Source: Hymenobacter sp. H14-R3
GTDB lineage: Bacteria; Bacteroidota; Bacteroidia; Cytophagales; Hymenobacteraceae
Length of the DNA stretch: 64,000 bases
NCBI RefSeq assembly: GCF_030063445.1
Contig: NZ_JASITD010000001.1
Coordinates: forward strand, 356,245-420,244
Direction of reading: 5' to 3'
Below, piece by piece: positions 42,736-51,540 of the stretch. Numbering within the stretch: the first letter of the stretch is position 1; each line of letters opens with the position of its first letter. The notes under the pieces are model-generated. The model saw nothing but the letters and a program-made list of their open reading frames with translations. It ran no database searches and was not told where the DNA came from. Both the position numbers and the translations under genes were made by a program.

Positions 42736-43482
42736 TCAGGATATCGACAGCTGCTCGCTGGTTTTACCAAAGCGGCGCTCCCGGCCCTGGTAAGCCAGCA
42801 AGGCATCGCGAAAATGGCTGCGCCGAAAATCGGGCCACAGCACGGGGGTAATATAGAGCTCCGTATAAGCGAGTTGCCAAAGCAGAAAATTACTAATGCG
42901 CTGCTCGCCACTGGTGCGGATAAGTAATTCGGGGTCAGGCATTCCGGCCGTGGCCAAGTAGTTCGTTACAGTTTGCTCGGTTACATCGGCGGGCTTCACT
43001 ACGCCGGCCGCCACGTCGGTGGCTAGGCGTTGTGCTGCCTGGGTCAGGTCCCAACGGCCGCTGTAGCTCAAAGCCAGCACCAACGTCATGCGGGTTCCTG
43101 CCTTAGTTAGCTCTATCGACTCGGCTAGCTCACGCTGGCAGCTGTCGGGCAGGTTGCTTACCTGCCCAATAGCCTGCAGGCGCACACTATTCTTGAGCAG
43201 CGTAGGCGTTTCCTTGCGAATAGTATGCACTAACAATTGCATGAGCGCCGTCACCTCAAAAGCCGGACGACTCCAGTTTTCGGTAGAGAAAGCATACATT
43301 GTCAGGTACTTAACCCCTAGCTCGGCAGCTTCCTCCACCGTATCGCGCACCGCCGTGATACCACTTTGATGCCCAAACACACGCAGGCCGCCCCGCTGCT
43401 TGGCCCACCGCCCGTTACCATCCATGATAACGGCCACATGGGCTGGAATATTAGAGAGGTCGATTTCGGACCGTTCGGCCAT
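42736..43482 (-). CDS. uppS: undecaprenyl-diphosphate synthase (isoprenyl transferase)
   Basis: 248 aa. Catalyses cis-condensation of isopentenyl diphosphate to C55 undecaprenyl diphosphate, the lipid carrier for peptidoglycan and polysaccharide synthesis. Motifs: HVAVIMDGNGRWAKQRG with the catalytic Asp, MYAFSTENWSRP, and DPELLIRTSGEQRISNFLLW with the diphosphate-binding Arg residues. It is placed just before bamA, linking lipid carrier supply to the envelope block. Confidence 0.96.
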   Translation of the reverse strand: MAERSEIDLSNIPAHVAVIMDGNGRWAKQRGGLRVFGHQSGITAVRDTVEEAAELGVKYLTMYAFSTENWSRPAFEVTALMQLLVHTIRKETPTLLKNSVRLQAIGQVSNLPDSCQRELAESIELTKAGTRMTLVLALSYSGRWDLTQAAQRLATDVAAGVVKPADVTEQTVTNYLATAGMPDPELLIRTSGEQRISNFLLWQLAYTELYITPVLWPDFRRSHFRDALLAYQGRERRFGKTSEQLSIS

Positions 43483-43636
43483 TGTTGCGGTTTGCGTATA
43501 AGAGGCCGCAAGTTACGCAAAGGGTTGCAGTATACCCCTGCCCCGGTAAATAACCAAGGAAAAAAGCCCTTCCGGTTACTTGCCTAAAGTATTTATACTA
43601 AAAAGGTTACCTTAGCAATTGCCCCACGACATTCGT

Positions 43637-44401
43637 TTAGCGCAGCAGCTTCTTGTCGTTATTATAAGGAGTGGGGCAGAGTATTTTATAAAAGGTATAA
43701 GACAAGCTGATGCCCGAATAATAATACCAATCCTGGTCGTGGCTGTTCACGAGTAGCGGTGACTGGTCGCCGGTATGGTCAAACTGGTCAGTGAAGGTCT
43801 TGCGCGCGCCTATTTCTGCTCCCAGGTTGAAGTGCTCGTTGAGCGCAATTTTTATCCCCGCGCCCGCTGGGATAGCAATACCCACTTTACTGCCCTGCCG
43901 GTTGAAATCGGCCTGTAAGTCAGGGTTATCGCTACGCACGGTTGTATTGGCGAAGTACACGCCTAGCCCGGCAAAAAGATAGGGGGAGAAATGCGCGCGG
44001 TGCTGGTCCTTACGCCTGTGGTAGTCCAGGAAATTATACTCCACTACACCCGAGGCTTCTACCAGGCCGCCCGTCAGCCGTAGCTGGCGATATTGCTGAA
44101 GCGGGGGCGTGGTGCCCCCTACGCCTTCCACATTAGCATCGGTGGCCCGCAAAAAGCCGGTGGTTAGGCTGGCGCGCAGCGTGACGGGCGTGGATATATC
44201 GCGGCGGTAAAACACCGTGAGGGCCGGCCGGCTATTCTGCCACTGAAACTGGGGCGACACCTCACCTTTGTAGTTGGTGGCCCCCACCCCAATACCTAGC
44301 TCGCTGGTATGCTGCGCGAAAGCAGGAGTGGCCAAAAAAAACGCACTCCCCGCCAGCAGCAAGCCAGCAGGGAGTGCGAAGGGAAACCGGAAAACGGTCA
44401 T
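43637..44401 (-). CDS. DUF6089-type outer membrane barrel protein, first copy
   Basis: 254 aa. Signal peptide MTVFRFPFALPAGLLLAGSAFFLATPAFAQ; then an eight-stranded-barrel-like pattern (HTSELGIGVGATNYKGEVSP, GGLVEASGVVEYNF, YYSGISLSYTFYKILCP). Such proteins are regular neighbours of NAD kinase and UppS in Cytophagales. The function is unknown. It follows a longer paralogue by 42 bases. Confidence 0.8.
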   Translation of the reverse strand: MTVFRFPFALPAGLLLAGSAFFLATPAFAQHTSELGIGVGATNYKGEVSPQFQWQNSRPALTVFYRRDISTPVTLRASLTTGFLRATDANVEGVGGTTPPLQQYRQLRLTGGLVEASGVVEYNFLDYHRRKDQHRAHFSPYLFAGLGVYFANTTVRSDNPDLQADFNRQGSKVGIAIPAGAGIKIALNEHFNLGAEIGARKTFTDQFDHTGDQSPLLVNSHDQDWYYYSGISLSYTFYKILCPTPYNNDKKLLR

Positions 44402-44442
44402 GCAGCAGACTGTAAAATGAATGTCCAGCCAGCCGATGAGGC

Positions 44443-45336
44443 CTAGCGGAACTTGGGGTTCTTGATTTTGGGGTTCAGGATGTAGTTGAGCGAGAAACCG
44501 GTCACCGTGTACCAGTCCGTCTTGCCCTGGCCACGCTTGGCACCCGGCAGGAAGCCACCGGCACGTCCGGTAGTTGTGTTGGTAATGCCACCGGGGATAA
44601 CGCCACCATTGTAACCACCAAAGTACTGCGCATCGGCCGAAGCACCAGACAGGTTAGCGTAGTTGCTGCTCACGTCATCCAGGTACCCAGTGAACGTTTT
44701 GCGGAAACCAATTTCAAAGGAAGCATCCAGGTTGCGGTTGATGCGGTAACGCACACCACCACCAAATGGTATAGAGAACTGGAATTTGCTATAATCAACA
44801 CCTTCCGTTTTCAGCGCCTGCAAATCGACGTAGGTACCGTTCTGGTTCTTGCCCTCGGGGCTGTGGTGGAAGCCCGCAACGCCACCGAAAACGTACGGCA
44901 CGAAGTCGGGACGCTTGAGGTAGTTATTACGGTTCTCGATGAGGTCAACAATAACCACGGCTGAAGCTTCGTAGATATCGTTGCGGAAGTTCATATTCCG
45001 GGTATAGCGGTAAATCGCATTTGCATCGTCGGGCTTGGCATTCTTGTTGTCTTCGGCCGTGATGCGACCATAGGCAACGGCAAAGCGGCCCGATATGCGG
45101 GGGAAGAAGCGATGCGTGATATTGAGGCCAATGTTGGGCCGGGTATCGCCGGCGTGAAACGAGGCAAAGTTGGTGGCCGGGTTGAGGTCACCAAAGTAGT
45201 TCATAGCATTAAGGCTTACACCAATAGTGGTGTACTGCTTACGCTTGCTGAACTGCTGGGCTTCGGCATGCTGCGTCGAGCCTAGTAAGGCAATTCCTGC
45301 AAGCAGAGCCGTAGAATATGTGAAAAACTTAGTCAT
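44443..45336 (-). CDS. DUF6089-type outer membrane barrel protein, second copy
   Basis: 297 aa from the ATG at 45336 (MTKFFTYSTALLAGIALLG..., cut near AEAQ); an upstream TTG would add ten residues and is rejected. The mature chain has repeated beta-strand patterns (TTIGVSLNAMNYFGDLNP, IYEASAVVIVDLIENRNN, YTVTGFSLNYILNPKIK) and a His/Gly-rich region about two-thirds along. It is a paralogue of the next gene. Possible promoter at 45410-45417. Confidence 0.8.
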   Translation of the reverse strand: MTKFFTYSTALLAGIALLGSTQHAEAQQFSKRKQYTTIGVSLNAMNYFGDLNPATNFASFHAGDTRPNIGLNITHRFFPRISGRFAVAYGRITAEDNKNAKPDDANAIYRYTRNMNFRNDIYEASAVVIVDLIENRNNYLKRPDFVPYVFGGVAGFHHSPEGKNQNGTYVDLQALKTEGVDYSKFQFSIPFGGGVRYRINRNLDASFEIGFRKTFTGYLDDVSSNYANLSGASADAQYFGGYNGGVIPGGITNTTTGRAGGFLPGAKRGQGKTDWYTVTGFSLNYILNPKIKNPKFR

Positions 45337-45409
45337 AAGGCGCAGTGTAGAGAGTTTGTCGAGCAAAGGTGAGGCGCGAAACGGGGAAGAACGTGGTTCG
45401 CAGCGAATA

Positions 45410-45417
45410 CAAAAGTA
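45410..45417 (-). promoter_or_regulatory. candidate -7 element (TACTTTTG) upstream of the DUF6089 pair
   Basis: On the minus strand TACTTTTG fits TAnnTTTG and would yield a leader of about 65 bases before the ATG at 45336. The region just upstream is very A+T-rich. No clear -33 is seen. If real, it separates the DUF6089-uppS-bamA unit from nadK. Confidence 0.4.
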
Positions 45418-45471
45418 AGGCCTAAAGGGAACTAAAAAAATTTACATAATTTTTTCGTACCGCTTTTTGCA

Positions 45472-46371
45472 CTATTTTAGCCGGGTAGCCGTCGCCGAAT
45501 TACGGCGGTCAAGGCCCCAGTTTAGCTTGTTGCGCAAAGTACTTAAGAAATTGACGTGATTAAGTTTAACTAGCCGAGCGTTGAAATTTTCACGCCGAAC
45601 GGCCATTTGCACGCTCGCTTCGATAGGAACGGAGCGCGAATCGAGCGCTAATAGATAGCTGGTAGCACGTCCTTCTATCTCAAAGGAAATAACACTTTGG
45701 TCAGATACGATAAGTGGGCGAACATTTAAATTGTGGGGGCATACGGGCGCAATGATAAAATTGTTGGTTTGCGGCAACATTACAGGGCCGCCACAGCTGA
45801 GTGAATAGCCAGTAGAGCCCGTGGGCGTCGAAACGATAAGGCCATCAGCCCAATAGGAATTGAGGTATTCGCCGTTGATGTAGGTGTGCACGGCAATCAT
45901 GGAAGAAGAGTCGCGCTTGAGAATGCTGAACTCATTGAGCCCAAAATTCAGGTCACCAAATACGTCAGGGTCGGTATCGACGCGCAGCAGGCTGCGGTCT
46001 TCGAGGGTAAAGTGGCCTTTGAACAGCGCATCGATTGCTTGCAGGATATGGTCGGGGTTGATGGGCGCCAGAAAGCCCAACCGGCCGGTGTTGATACCGA
46101 GGATGGGAATCTGGAGCGCGCCAACGTAGGTAACGGTGTCAAGTAACGTGCCATCACCGCCGATGCTGAGCACAAACTGCACGCCGCGGAGCGAGTCGCC
46201 GCGCCGGAAGCTGCCCGTGCCAGGGGGTAGGCGCAGGCGGGCATCCATGTACTCGCGGAACGCCTCCACCACGATTACCTCGGCTCCGCGGGCGGCCAGC
46301 TCATCGAGCATGGCTTGCAGGAAAGGCCCCACTGCCTCGTCAAATGGCTTACCTAAGATAGCGATTTTCAT
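45472..46371 (-). CDS. nadK: NAD kinase
   Basis: 299 aa. Phosphorylates NAD to NADP. Motifs: the nucleotide-binding SIGGDGTLLDTVTYV, GRLGFLAPI, the NAD-binding DGLIVSTPTGSTGYSLSCGG, and NVRPLIV. Length is normal. It stands between the BamA-like gene (25 bases away) and the DUF6089 pair. Confidence 0.95.
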   Translation of the reverse strand: MKIAILGKPFDEAVGPFLQAMLDELAARGAEVIVVEAFREYMDARLRLPPGTGSFRRGDSLRGVQFVLSIGGDGTLLDTVTYVGALQIPILGINTGRLGFLAPINPDHILQAIDALFKGHFTLEDRSLLRVDTDPDVFGDLNFGLNEFSILKRDSSSMIAVHTYINGEYLNSYWADGLIVSTPTGSTGYSLSCGGPVMLPQTNNFIIAPVCPHNLNVRPLIVSDQSVISFEIEGRATSYLLALDSRSVPIEASVQMAVRRENFNARLVKLNHVNFLSTLRNKLNWGLDRRNSATATRLK

Positions 46372-46396
46372 AACAAAAGCTTAATATACAGGGCAC

Positions 46397-47956
46397 TTAG
46401 ATGGGAAATGAGGTTCGCAGAAAAATTCCCGTGGTGGGATAAACCGTGAGGGTCCGCGTCAGTTCAAAGCAAAAAACCCGGTCGTAGTACGTTACCAAAT
46501 GTAGGCCCAGGCCCACTGATGCCAGCAACTGGCTAGGTAGCTGGTTGCTGGCCGGCCGATGCCAGCCTAGCTCGCCCCCGGTTAGGCCGGCATCGGCAAA
46601 GGCATTGAGGTACATGGCTAGAGGCAATGTGTTGACTTTGGGGTCATTAATAAACGGGATGCGCAGCGGCGGTGGGGCCCAGGCGCGTAGGCTCAAGCCT
46701 TGCTGCACCAGGCCGTAGGTGCGGCCTGCTACCACGTAGCGGTCGTAGCCCCGCACCAGGGCATCGTAGCCGAAGCTGCGCGCATCGGCGTAGGCGAGGC
46801 TGGGGGCAAACAGGCGGGTTTGGGCCGCCAGGCCCACGGCGTAGTAGAAGCCATGCCCTAAGCTGAGGTAGCGGGCGTAGTGCGCCCGCGCCGTGGCGTA
46901 GGCAGGCGAGCGCTCGGGGCCCACAAATTGCCGGACCGTGAGCGCGGCCTGCAAAAACTGCCCGGTGAGCGGGTAGGCGAAGGTATTACGCTTGTTATTA
47001 GTGGTTATCAGGCTGGCTTCCAGGTACTGGCGCTGCTGCAAACCCAGTAAGTAGTTAGGATTGAGGGCGTAGATGAGGTCGCTGACCTGCTCACGGTGGA
47101 ACGATACATCGAAGGCTGAGCTCAGCTGCACGGTGTGACGCAGCCGCAGGCCGCCCGATACGTAAAAGCGCTGAATAGGAAAGGCATCGGTTTCGGCTTC
47201 GGGCAGGCCCTGCAGCCGGTCGTTGAAGGTATTGTAGTCGAGGTTGCGGCTTTGGTAATACGAAATGCCGAAGCCCACGCCCACCCGCCGCCGCCGGCCC
47301 AGGCCCGGTGCTTCGTAGAACAGCTCGTACTTGCGGTTGAAGCCCAACTGGATATTGGCCGTAAGCTGCTCGGCGCGGCCCCGAAAGTTGGTATCGGTGA
47401 GGTGCAGGCCATAGTCGAGGCGCTGCCAGCGGTCGGCGCGGTCAAGCCAGGCGTTGAAGTTGGCCGCGGCCAGCGAGAAAATGGGCGTGGGCAAAATATA
47501 CCACCGCTCCTGCACGCTGAACAGGATGGTGAGCTGGCCCGTACCCCCGCAGCTAGCCTGCGCCAGTACGGCATGAAACAGCTGCAGGTTATAGAGCCGC
47601 CGCCGGTTGGCTTCGAGGCGAGCGGGCAGGTCGGCCACTACCAGCGAGTCGCCCTCGTGGATGTCGAGCTCAGCACGCAGCGTGCGCTCGCGGGTGCGGC
47701 CATTGCCGGCAAACAGAATGGCGGACACCCGAATTTTGGCGCCGGGGCACGCCCCCACCCGCACCAGCGTGTCGGAGGGGGCTACTACCGGGGCCAGGGC
47801 GGGCGGGCGGCGCTCTTGGCTCAGCTCGCGGAGGCTGTCGGGCGGCAGGGCCGGGGGCAGACGCGTTTGGGCCTGCGCAGGCCGCAACAGCCCCAATCCC
47901 AAAAGGAGCAACCAGCTTAGCGCATTAAAAAAAGGAAGCCGGCGGCGGTAGTTCAC
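46397..47956 (-). CDS. BamA/TamA-family outer membrane protein with a single POTRA
   Basis: 519 aa. Signal peptide MNYRRRLPFFNALSWLLLLG...QAQ; a Pro-rich stretch; one POTRA-like domain (VSAILFAGNGRTRERTLRAE, LYNLQLFHAVLAQAS); then an Omp85-type barrel (YYQSRNLDYNTFNDRL, LGLHLVTYYDRVFCFELTRT) ending LRTSFPI. Much shorter than BamA and with one POTRA, it resembles the 'BamA/TamA family' proteins of Bacteroidota, with unknown cargo. It starts ten bases after the CBS gene ends, so co-transcription is likely. Confidence 0.85.
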   Translation of the reverse strand: MNYRRRLPFFNALSWLLLLGLGLLRPAQAQTRLPPALPPDSLRELSQERRPPALAPVVAPSDTLVRVGACPGAKIRVSAILFAGNGRTRERTLRAELDIHEGDSLVVADLPARLEANRRRLYNLQLFHAVLAQASCGGTGQLTILFSVQERWYILPTPIFSLAAANFNAWLDRADRWQRLDYGLHLTDTNFRGRAEQLTANIQLGFNRKYELFYEAPGLGRRRRVGVGFGISYYQSRNLDYNTFNDRLQGLPEAETDAFPIQRFYVSGGLRLRHTVQLSSAFDVSFHREQVSDLIYALNPNYLLGLQQRQYLEASLITTNNKRNTFAYPLTGQFLQAALTVRQFVGPERSPAYATARAHYARYLSLGHGFYYAVGLAAQTRLFAPSLAYADARSFGYDALVRGYDRYVVAGRTYGLVQQGLSLRAWAPPPLRIPFINDPKVNTLPLAMYLNAFADAGLTGGELGWHRPASNQLPSQLLASVGLGLHLVTYYDRVFCFELTRTLTVYPTTGIFLRTSFPI

Positions 47957-47965
47957 CCCGCAAAG

Positions 47966-48643
47966 TTAGACGCTGAGGTAACGCAGCAGCGCGTCGAAAC
48001 GCTCTTGCTCGCCCTCGTCTACGGCGGGCGCGCCGCTGAACTGCGCCGACACCACGTAGCCAAACCGCTCTAGCGTGGCCGTGATGCGGGCTAGGTTGTC
48101 AGTGTTGAGGCGCAACGTGAGCCGGATGCGGTAGGGGTCGTGCTCATCGGCAATAACGTGGGCCGAGAGAATCTTGGCGTTGTTCTCCTCCACGTAGCGG
48201 CTGATTTGCGAGAGCGAGTAGTCGCGCTCCTCCATGGTCAGCACCAGAATGCTGCCTTGGCCCGACGGGCCGGGCACGGGGCCGAAGGCGGCCAGCGCGT
48301 CGCTCACCGTTACCACGCCCGCGTATTCGTGCTGCTCGTCGAGCACGGGCACAAGCTGAATCTTTTGCTCAATGGCCAGCTCCATCACGCGGTAGAAGTG
48401 CTGGTCGTGCTGCACGTGCACGTTGCCGTAGCCCAGGGCCAGGTCGGCGAGCTGGGTATCGGGGTTTTCGTAGTCGGCCAGGTCGTGCTCTGTGATGAGG
48501 CCCCGGTACTGGCGGCCCGCCACCACGGGCAGCTGGCCCACGTGAAATTCTTCCAGCCACCGGGCGGCCTTGGCCGTGGTATCGGTAGCCTTCAGTGGCG
48601 GAATCATCTGATTGAGCAGGTCTTCGGCGAGTAGAGCAGGCAT
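47966..48643 (-). CDS. CBS-domain protein with C-terminal ACT-like region
   Basis: 225 aa from the ATG at 48643 (MPALLAEDLLNQMIPPL); the upstream TTG extension is not supported. Two CBS motifs (about 5-120: KAARWLEEFHVGQLPVVAGR and AIEQKIQLVPVLDEQHEYAG) usually bind adenine nucleotides. The C-terminal half (about 130-200) has an ACT-like pattern, SILVLTMEERDYSLSQISR. It is probably a regulatory protein; the partner is unknown. It lies first in the envelope block. Confidence 0.85.
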   Translation of the reverse strand: MPALLAEDLLNQMIPPLKATDTTAKAARWLEEFHVGQLPVVAGRQYRGLITEHDLADYENPDTQLADLALGYGNVHVQHDQHFYRVMELAIEQKIQLVPVLDEQHEYAGVVTVSDALAAFGPVPGPSGQGSILVLTMEERDYSLSQISRYVEENNAKILSAHVIADEHDPYRIRLTLRLNTDNLARITATLERFGYVVSAQFSGAPAVDEGEQERFDALLRYLSV

Positions 48644-48736
48644 AGATACACGGGCTAAATAGCGGGTAATGAACAGTATACCAGCCAACCAGAAACAACC
48701 CGATACCCACCAGTAGCAAGTGGGCTTCGGCGCAGC

Positions 48737-48772
48737 TTTTTGCCTGAGGGCCAGCGGCTGCCGGGCAAAAAA
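48737..48772 (-). terminator. hairpin after the alpha/beta hydrolase gene
   Basis: TTTTTGCC (48737-48744) and GGCAAAAA (48764-48771) pair, with GC-rich partial pairing inside. On the minus strand it ends in a T run, about 95 bases after the hydrolase stop. Confidence 0.5.
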
Positions 48773-48867
48773 CGTGGCGTGAGGATATCGAAGGTAGGAC
48801 TACGAAGGGGGGAGAAAGGTTGCCCTCCCGGAACAAAAACCGCGCCGGTCCTCGACCAGCGCCTCAG

Positions 48868-49671
48868 CTAGCGCGCTGAATGGGTGGCAATTACGAGCGA
48901 GGGCTGGGCGGCGGCGGTGCGGTGCAGGAAGCGGCGCAGGTAGCGGTTGAAGCCGTGGGGGCGCTCCATCATGGGGGCGTGGCCGCAGTGGTCGAGAAAG
49001 CCGAGCTCGACCTGGGGCAGCAGGCGCTCAAAATCGTGGGCTACTGGCGGCGGGGTAATGGTATCGTTGAGGCCCCACACGAGCAGCACGGGCACGGCAA
49101 TGCGGTCCAGGTCGCCGGCCAGGTTGTGGTGCTGGGCCGAGCGCGCAATACTAATCATACGCAGGCACTTGGCGTTGGAGTTGGTAACGGCAAACACCTC
49201 ATCGACCAGCTCCTTGGTAGCCACGGCGGGGTCGTAAAAGGTATAGCCCACGCGCTCGCGCACAAAATCGTAGTTGCCGCGCTTGGGGAAGGAGCCGCCC
49301 ATGCCATCTTCAAACAAGCCGCTGCTGCCGGTGAGCACCAGGCGACCCACGCGGCCGGGGTTGCGCAAAGTGTATACCAGGGCTACGTGGCCGCCCAGCG
49401 AGTTGCCCAGCACCGTGAACACGGGCGGCAGCCGCAGCTTTTCTACAAAGCTGGCCACGTACTCGACCAGGCCGGGCACGGTGGCTTGCAGCAGGGGCAT
49501 GTCGTACACGGGCAGCACCGGGATGATAACGCGGTGGTCAGTCGAAAATTCGGCTACCACCTCTTCCCAGTTGCTGAGCGCGCCAAACAGGCCGTGCAGC
49601 AGCAGCAACACGGGCCCCTGGCCCTCGTCGACGTAGTCAAACCCGTGCTGATGCTGGCGGCGAAGTTCCAT
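48868..49671 (-). CDS. alpha/beta hydrolase
   Basis: 267 aa. Oxyanion motif LLLHGLFGALSNW, nucleophile elbow LGNSLGGHVAL, acid LVWGLNDTITP and catalytic His in LDHCGHAPMMERP form a complete triad. The substrate is unknown. No signal peptide, so cytoplasmic. It stands alone between the CBS gene and the PabA-CvpA-YqeY group. Confidence 0.9.
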   Translation of the reverse strand: MELRRQHQHGFDYVDEGQGPVLLLLHGLFGALSNWEEVVAEFSTDHRVIIPVLPVYDMPLLQATVPGLVEYVASFVEKLRLPPVFTVLGNSLGGHVALVYTLRNPGRVGRLVLTGSSGLFEDGMGGSFPKRGNYDFVRERVGYTFYDPAVATKELVDEVFAVTNSNAKCLRMISIARSAQHHNLAGDLDRIAVPVLLVWGLNDTITPPPVAHDFERLLPQVELGFLDHCGHAPMMERPHGFNRYLRRFLHRTAAAQPSLVIATHSAR

Positions 49672-49780
49672 ATGCGTGCTGGGGGCTGGTTGTGAAGCGC
49701 TTGGCTGGCGGCTCGGCGAACCTAGGCTTGCGAGGCCGGCTTAGGTGCGTAATCAGGTACGCAAAAATCAGGAAACCGAC

Positions 49781-50416
49781 TTATGCAATGTTACAACAGG
49801 TCATCCAATTTGCCAGCCAGCGCCGGCCGTGGGGCGTGAGCAGGGCCTCGGGGTGAAACTGCACGCCGTAGAGCGGCAGCGTGGCGTGGCGCAGGGCCAT
49901 GAGCTCGCGGTCGGCATCGGCCGTCACGGCCAGCGGGCGTAGGCTGGCCGGCAACGTGCTGGCTTCCAGGGCCAGCGAGTGGTAGCGCGTTACGGGCTGC
50001 CGCCGGGGCAGGCCGGCCAGCCAGGGGTCGTTGCCGAGCAGCTCAATCTCGGATACCTTGCCGTGCATGGGCCGGGCGGCCCGGCGCAGCGTGGCCCCAA
50101 AAAACTCGCCCAGCGCCTGCTGCCCCAGGCACACGCCCAGCATGGGCAGGCGCTGATGGTAGTGCGCGATAACGGCCAGCAGGTTGCCGGCCGAGGCGGG
50201 CGTACCGGGCCCCGGCGACAGCACGATACCAGATACATCCAGGTTATTTAACTCGTTGATTGACAGATTATTACGACGCACCAGCACGTCAGCTCCCAGC
50301 TGGTGCAGGTAGTCGGCCAGCGTATGGGTAAAGGAGTCGAAGCTATCGAGCAGCAGAATTTTCAACGTACCTACTTCGGGTTGAGTGATTAGCAAGCATC
50401 GCTCGGCACAATCCAT
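49781..50416 (-). CDS. pabA: class I glutamine amidotransferase (PabA/TrpG)
   Basis: 211 aa from the ATG at 50416. The glutaminase subunit supplies ammonia for aminodeoxychorismate (folate) or anthranilate (tryptophan) synthesis. LLLDSFDSFTHTLADYL, LSPGPGTP, nucleophile Cys in GVCLGQQALGEFFG, and the His-Glu pair in VQFHPEALLTP are all present. The family normally begins right at the KILLLDSFDSF strand, which here follows a TTG at 50365; the true start may be that TTG (194 aa) with the first 17 residues being leader. The synthase partner is not in the window, so PabA and TrpG cannot be told apart. Twelve bases after cvpA. Confidence 0.88.
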   Translation of the reverse strand: MDCAERCLLITQPEVGTLKILLLDSFDSFTHTLADYLHQLGADVLVRRNNLSINELNNLDVSGIVLSPGPGTPASAGNLLAVIAHYHQRLPMLGVCLGQQALGEFFGATLRRAARPMHGKVSEIELLGNDPWLAGLPRRQPVTRYHSLALEASTLPASLRPLAVTADADRELMALRHATLPLYGVQFHPEALLTPHGRRWLANWMTCCNIA

Positions 50417-50428
50417 TGGTTAATCAGC

Positions 50429-50950
50429 TTACATAGCAGCCTTTAACCGGGCGAGCAGGCCGCGGGCAAAGGGCAACGCATACGCCGTGAGCTGCAAGGC
50501 CAGCGGCGTGGCCCGCACCACCCACGGCAGCACCACCGAGCCCGCCGTGAGGCTGGGCGCCAGCAAGCTGAGGCCCGCCAGGGAGGTGCCGTGTAGTAGC
50601 AAACTCAGGCCCAGCAGCCACTTGATGCCCCCGGCGGCGGCCCCCAATAAGTTATCGAGCACGCCGAGCGGGGTGAGGTGCACGGCTTTCTTCACCAGGT
50701 TGCCGAGCAGGTGCACGCTCCACATAATGAGCACCAGCACCAGCAAAAACGCCACCAGCGGCAGCAGGCCAAACAACTCGCCCACGTAGCCGCGCACCAC
50801 TGGAATGGCGGCGCTCAGCAGGCTGAGGCCGCCCACCACGCTCAGCACAAAGGCCAGCAGCGACACCGCCTCCAGCACCAGCCCGTGGCGGTAGCCCCGG
50901 AAGGTGCCTACAGCCAGCGGCAGCAACAGCAGCAGGTCGAGCGGAGTCAT
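50429..50950 (-). CDS. CvpA family membrane protein
   Basis: 173 aa with four predicted membrane spans. The opening PLDLLLLLPLAVGTFRGYRH and the GLVLEAVSLLAFVLSVVGGL block match the CvpA/colicin V production family. Recent work ties CvpA proteins to envelope stress resistance; the exact activity is not settled. It precedes pabA by 12 bases on the same strand. Confidence 0.9.
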   Translation of the reverse strand: MTPLDLLLLLPLAVGTFRGYRHGLVLEAVSLLAFVLSVVGGLSLLSAAIPVVRGYVGELFGLLPLVAFLLVLVLIMWSVHLLGNLVKKAVHLTPLGVLDNLLGAAAGGIKWLLGLSLLLHGTSLAGLSLLAPSLTAGSVVLPWVVRATPLALQLTAYALPFARGLLARLKAAM

Positions 50951-50968
50951 GTTTGGTTGCTTGGCAAG

Positions 50969-51036
50969 CAGGCATTTAAAATGAGGAATGAAATACCTTT
51001 AGGCGGCTATGCTAACTTCCTCATTCTAAATGCCTG
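50969..51036. repeat. 20-base inverted repeat between yqeY and cvpA
   Basis: Arms 50969-50988 and 51017-51036 (CAGGCATTTAAAATGAGGAA against its complement) agree at 19 of 20 positions, with a 28-base loop. It would form a hairpin that separates the yqeY and cvpA transcripts. There is no long T run. The sequence is not shared with the other palindromes in the window. Confidence 0.75.
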
Positions 51037-51040
51037 ATTA

Positions 51041-51502
51041 TTAGAAGTTGGTGTTATTCAGCAGGTGGCCAACTACTTCGGAGATGCGCTTGCCATCGGC
51101 CTGGCCGGCCAGCTCGCGGGCGGCACCCATCACTTTGCCCAGGTCGGAGGGGCCGGTGGCGCCCACGCGCTGGATAATGCCGACGAGCCGCTCTACCAAC
51201 TCAGATTCGGTGAGCTGCTTGGGCAAAAACTCTTCAATAATGGCGAGTTCGGCCCGCTCGGTTTCTTCGAGGTCGGAGCGGAACTGCTCCTTATAGGTAG
51301 CTGCCGAGTCGCGGCGCTGCTTGGCGGCTTTGATGAGCAGCTTCTGCTCCTGGTCGGCGGTGAGGCCGGCGGTGCTGGCACCTTCGGCCGTTTCGGCCAC
51401 CAAAATTTGCGATTTGATGGAGCGCAGGGCCGTGAGGCGCACTTTGTCTTTGGCCAGCATGGCTTGTTTGATGCCGGCGTCGATGGTTTCCTTGAGAGGC
51501 AT
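51041..51502 (-). CDS. GatB/YqeY domain-containing protein
   Basis: 153 aa, usual for the family. MPLKETIDAGIKQAMLAKDK and KVRLTALRSIKSQI at the start, EFLPKQLTESEL in the middle and the C-terminal block GPSDLGKVMGAARELAGQAD. Related to the tRNA-binding tail domain of the GatB amidotransferase; its function is unknown in most bacteria. Confidence 0.92.
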   Translation of the reverse strand: MPLKETIDAGIKQAMLAKDKVRLTALRSIKSQILVAETAEGASTAGLTADQEQKLLIKAAKQRRDSAATYKEQFRSDLEETERAELAIIEEFLPKQLTESELVERLVGIIQRVGATGPSDLGKVMGAARELAGQADGKRISEVVGHLLNNTNF

Positions 51503-51540
51503 TTTGGGGAGGAATTAGGGCGGGTTAGCGCGTAAAGAAA

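Noticed and set aside
48369..48836. 155-aa minus-strand ORF overlapping the CBS gene
   Set aside because: Different frame from the CBS protein over most of its length; Arg/Pro-rich and without domain.
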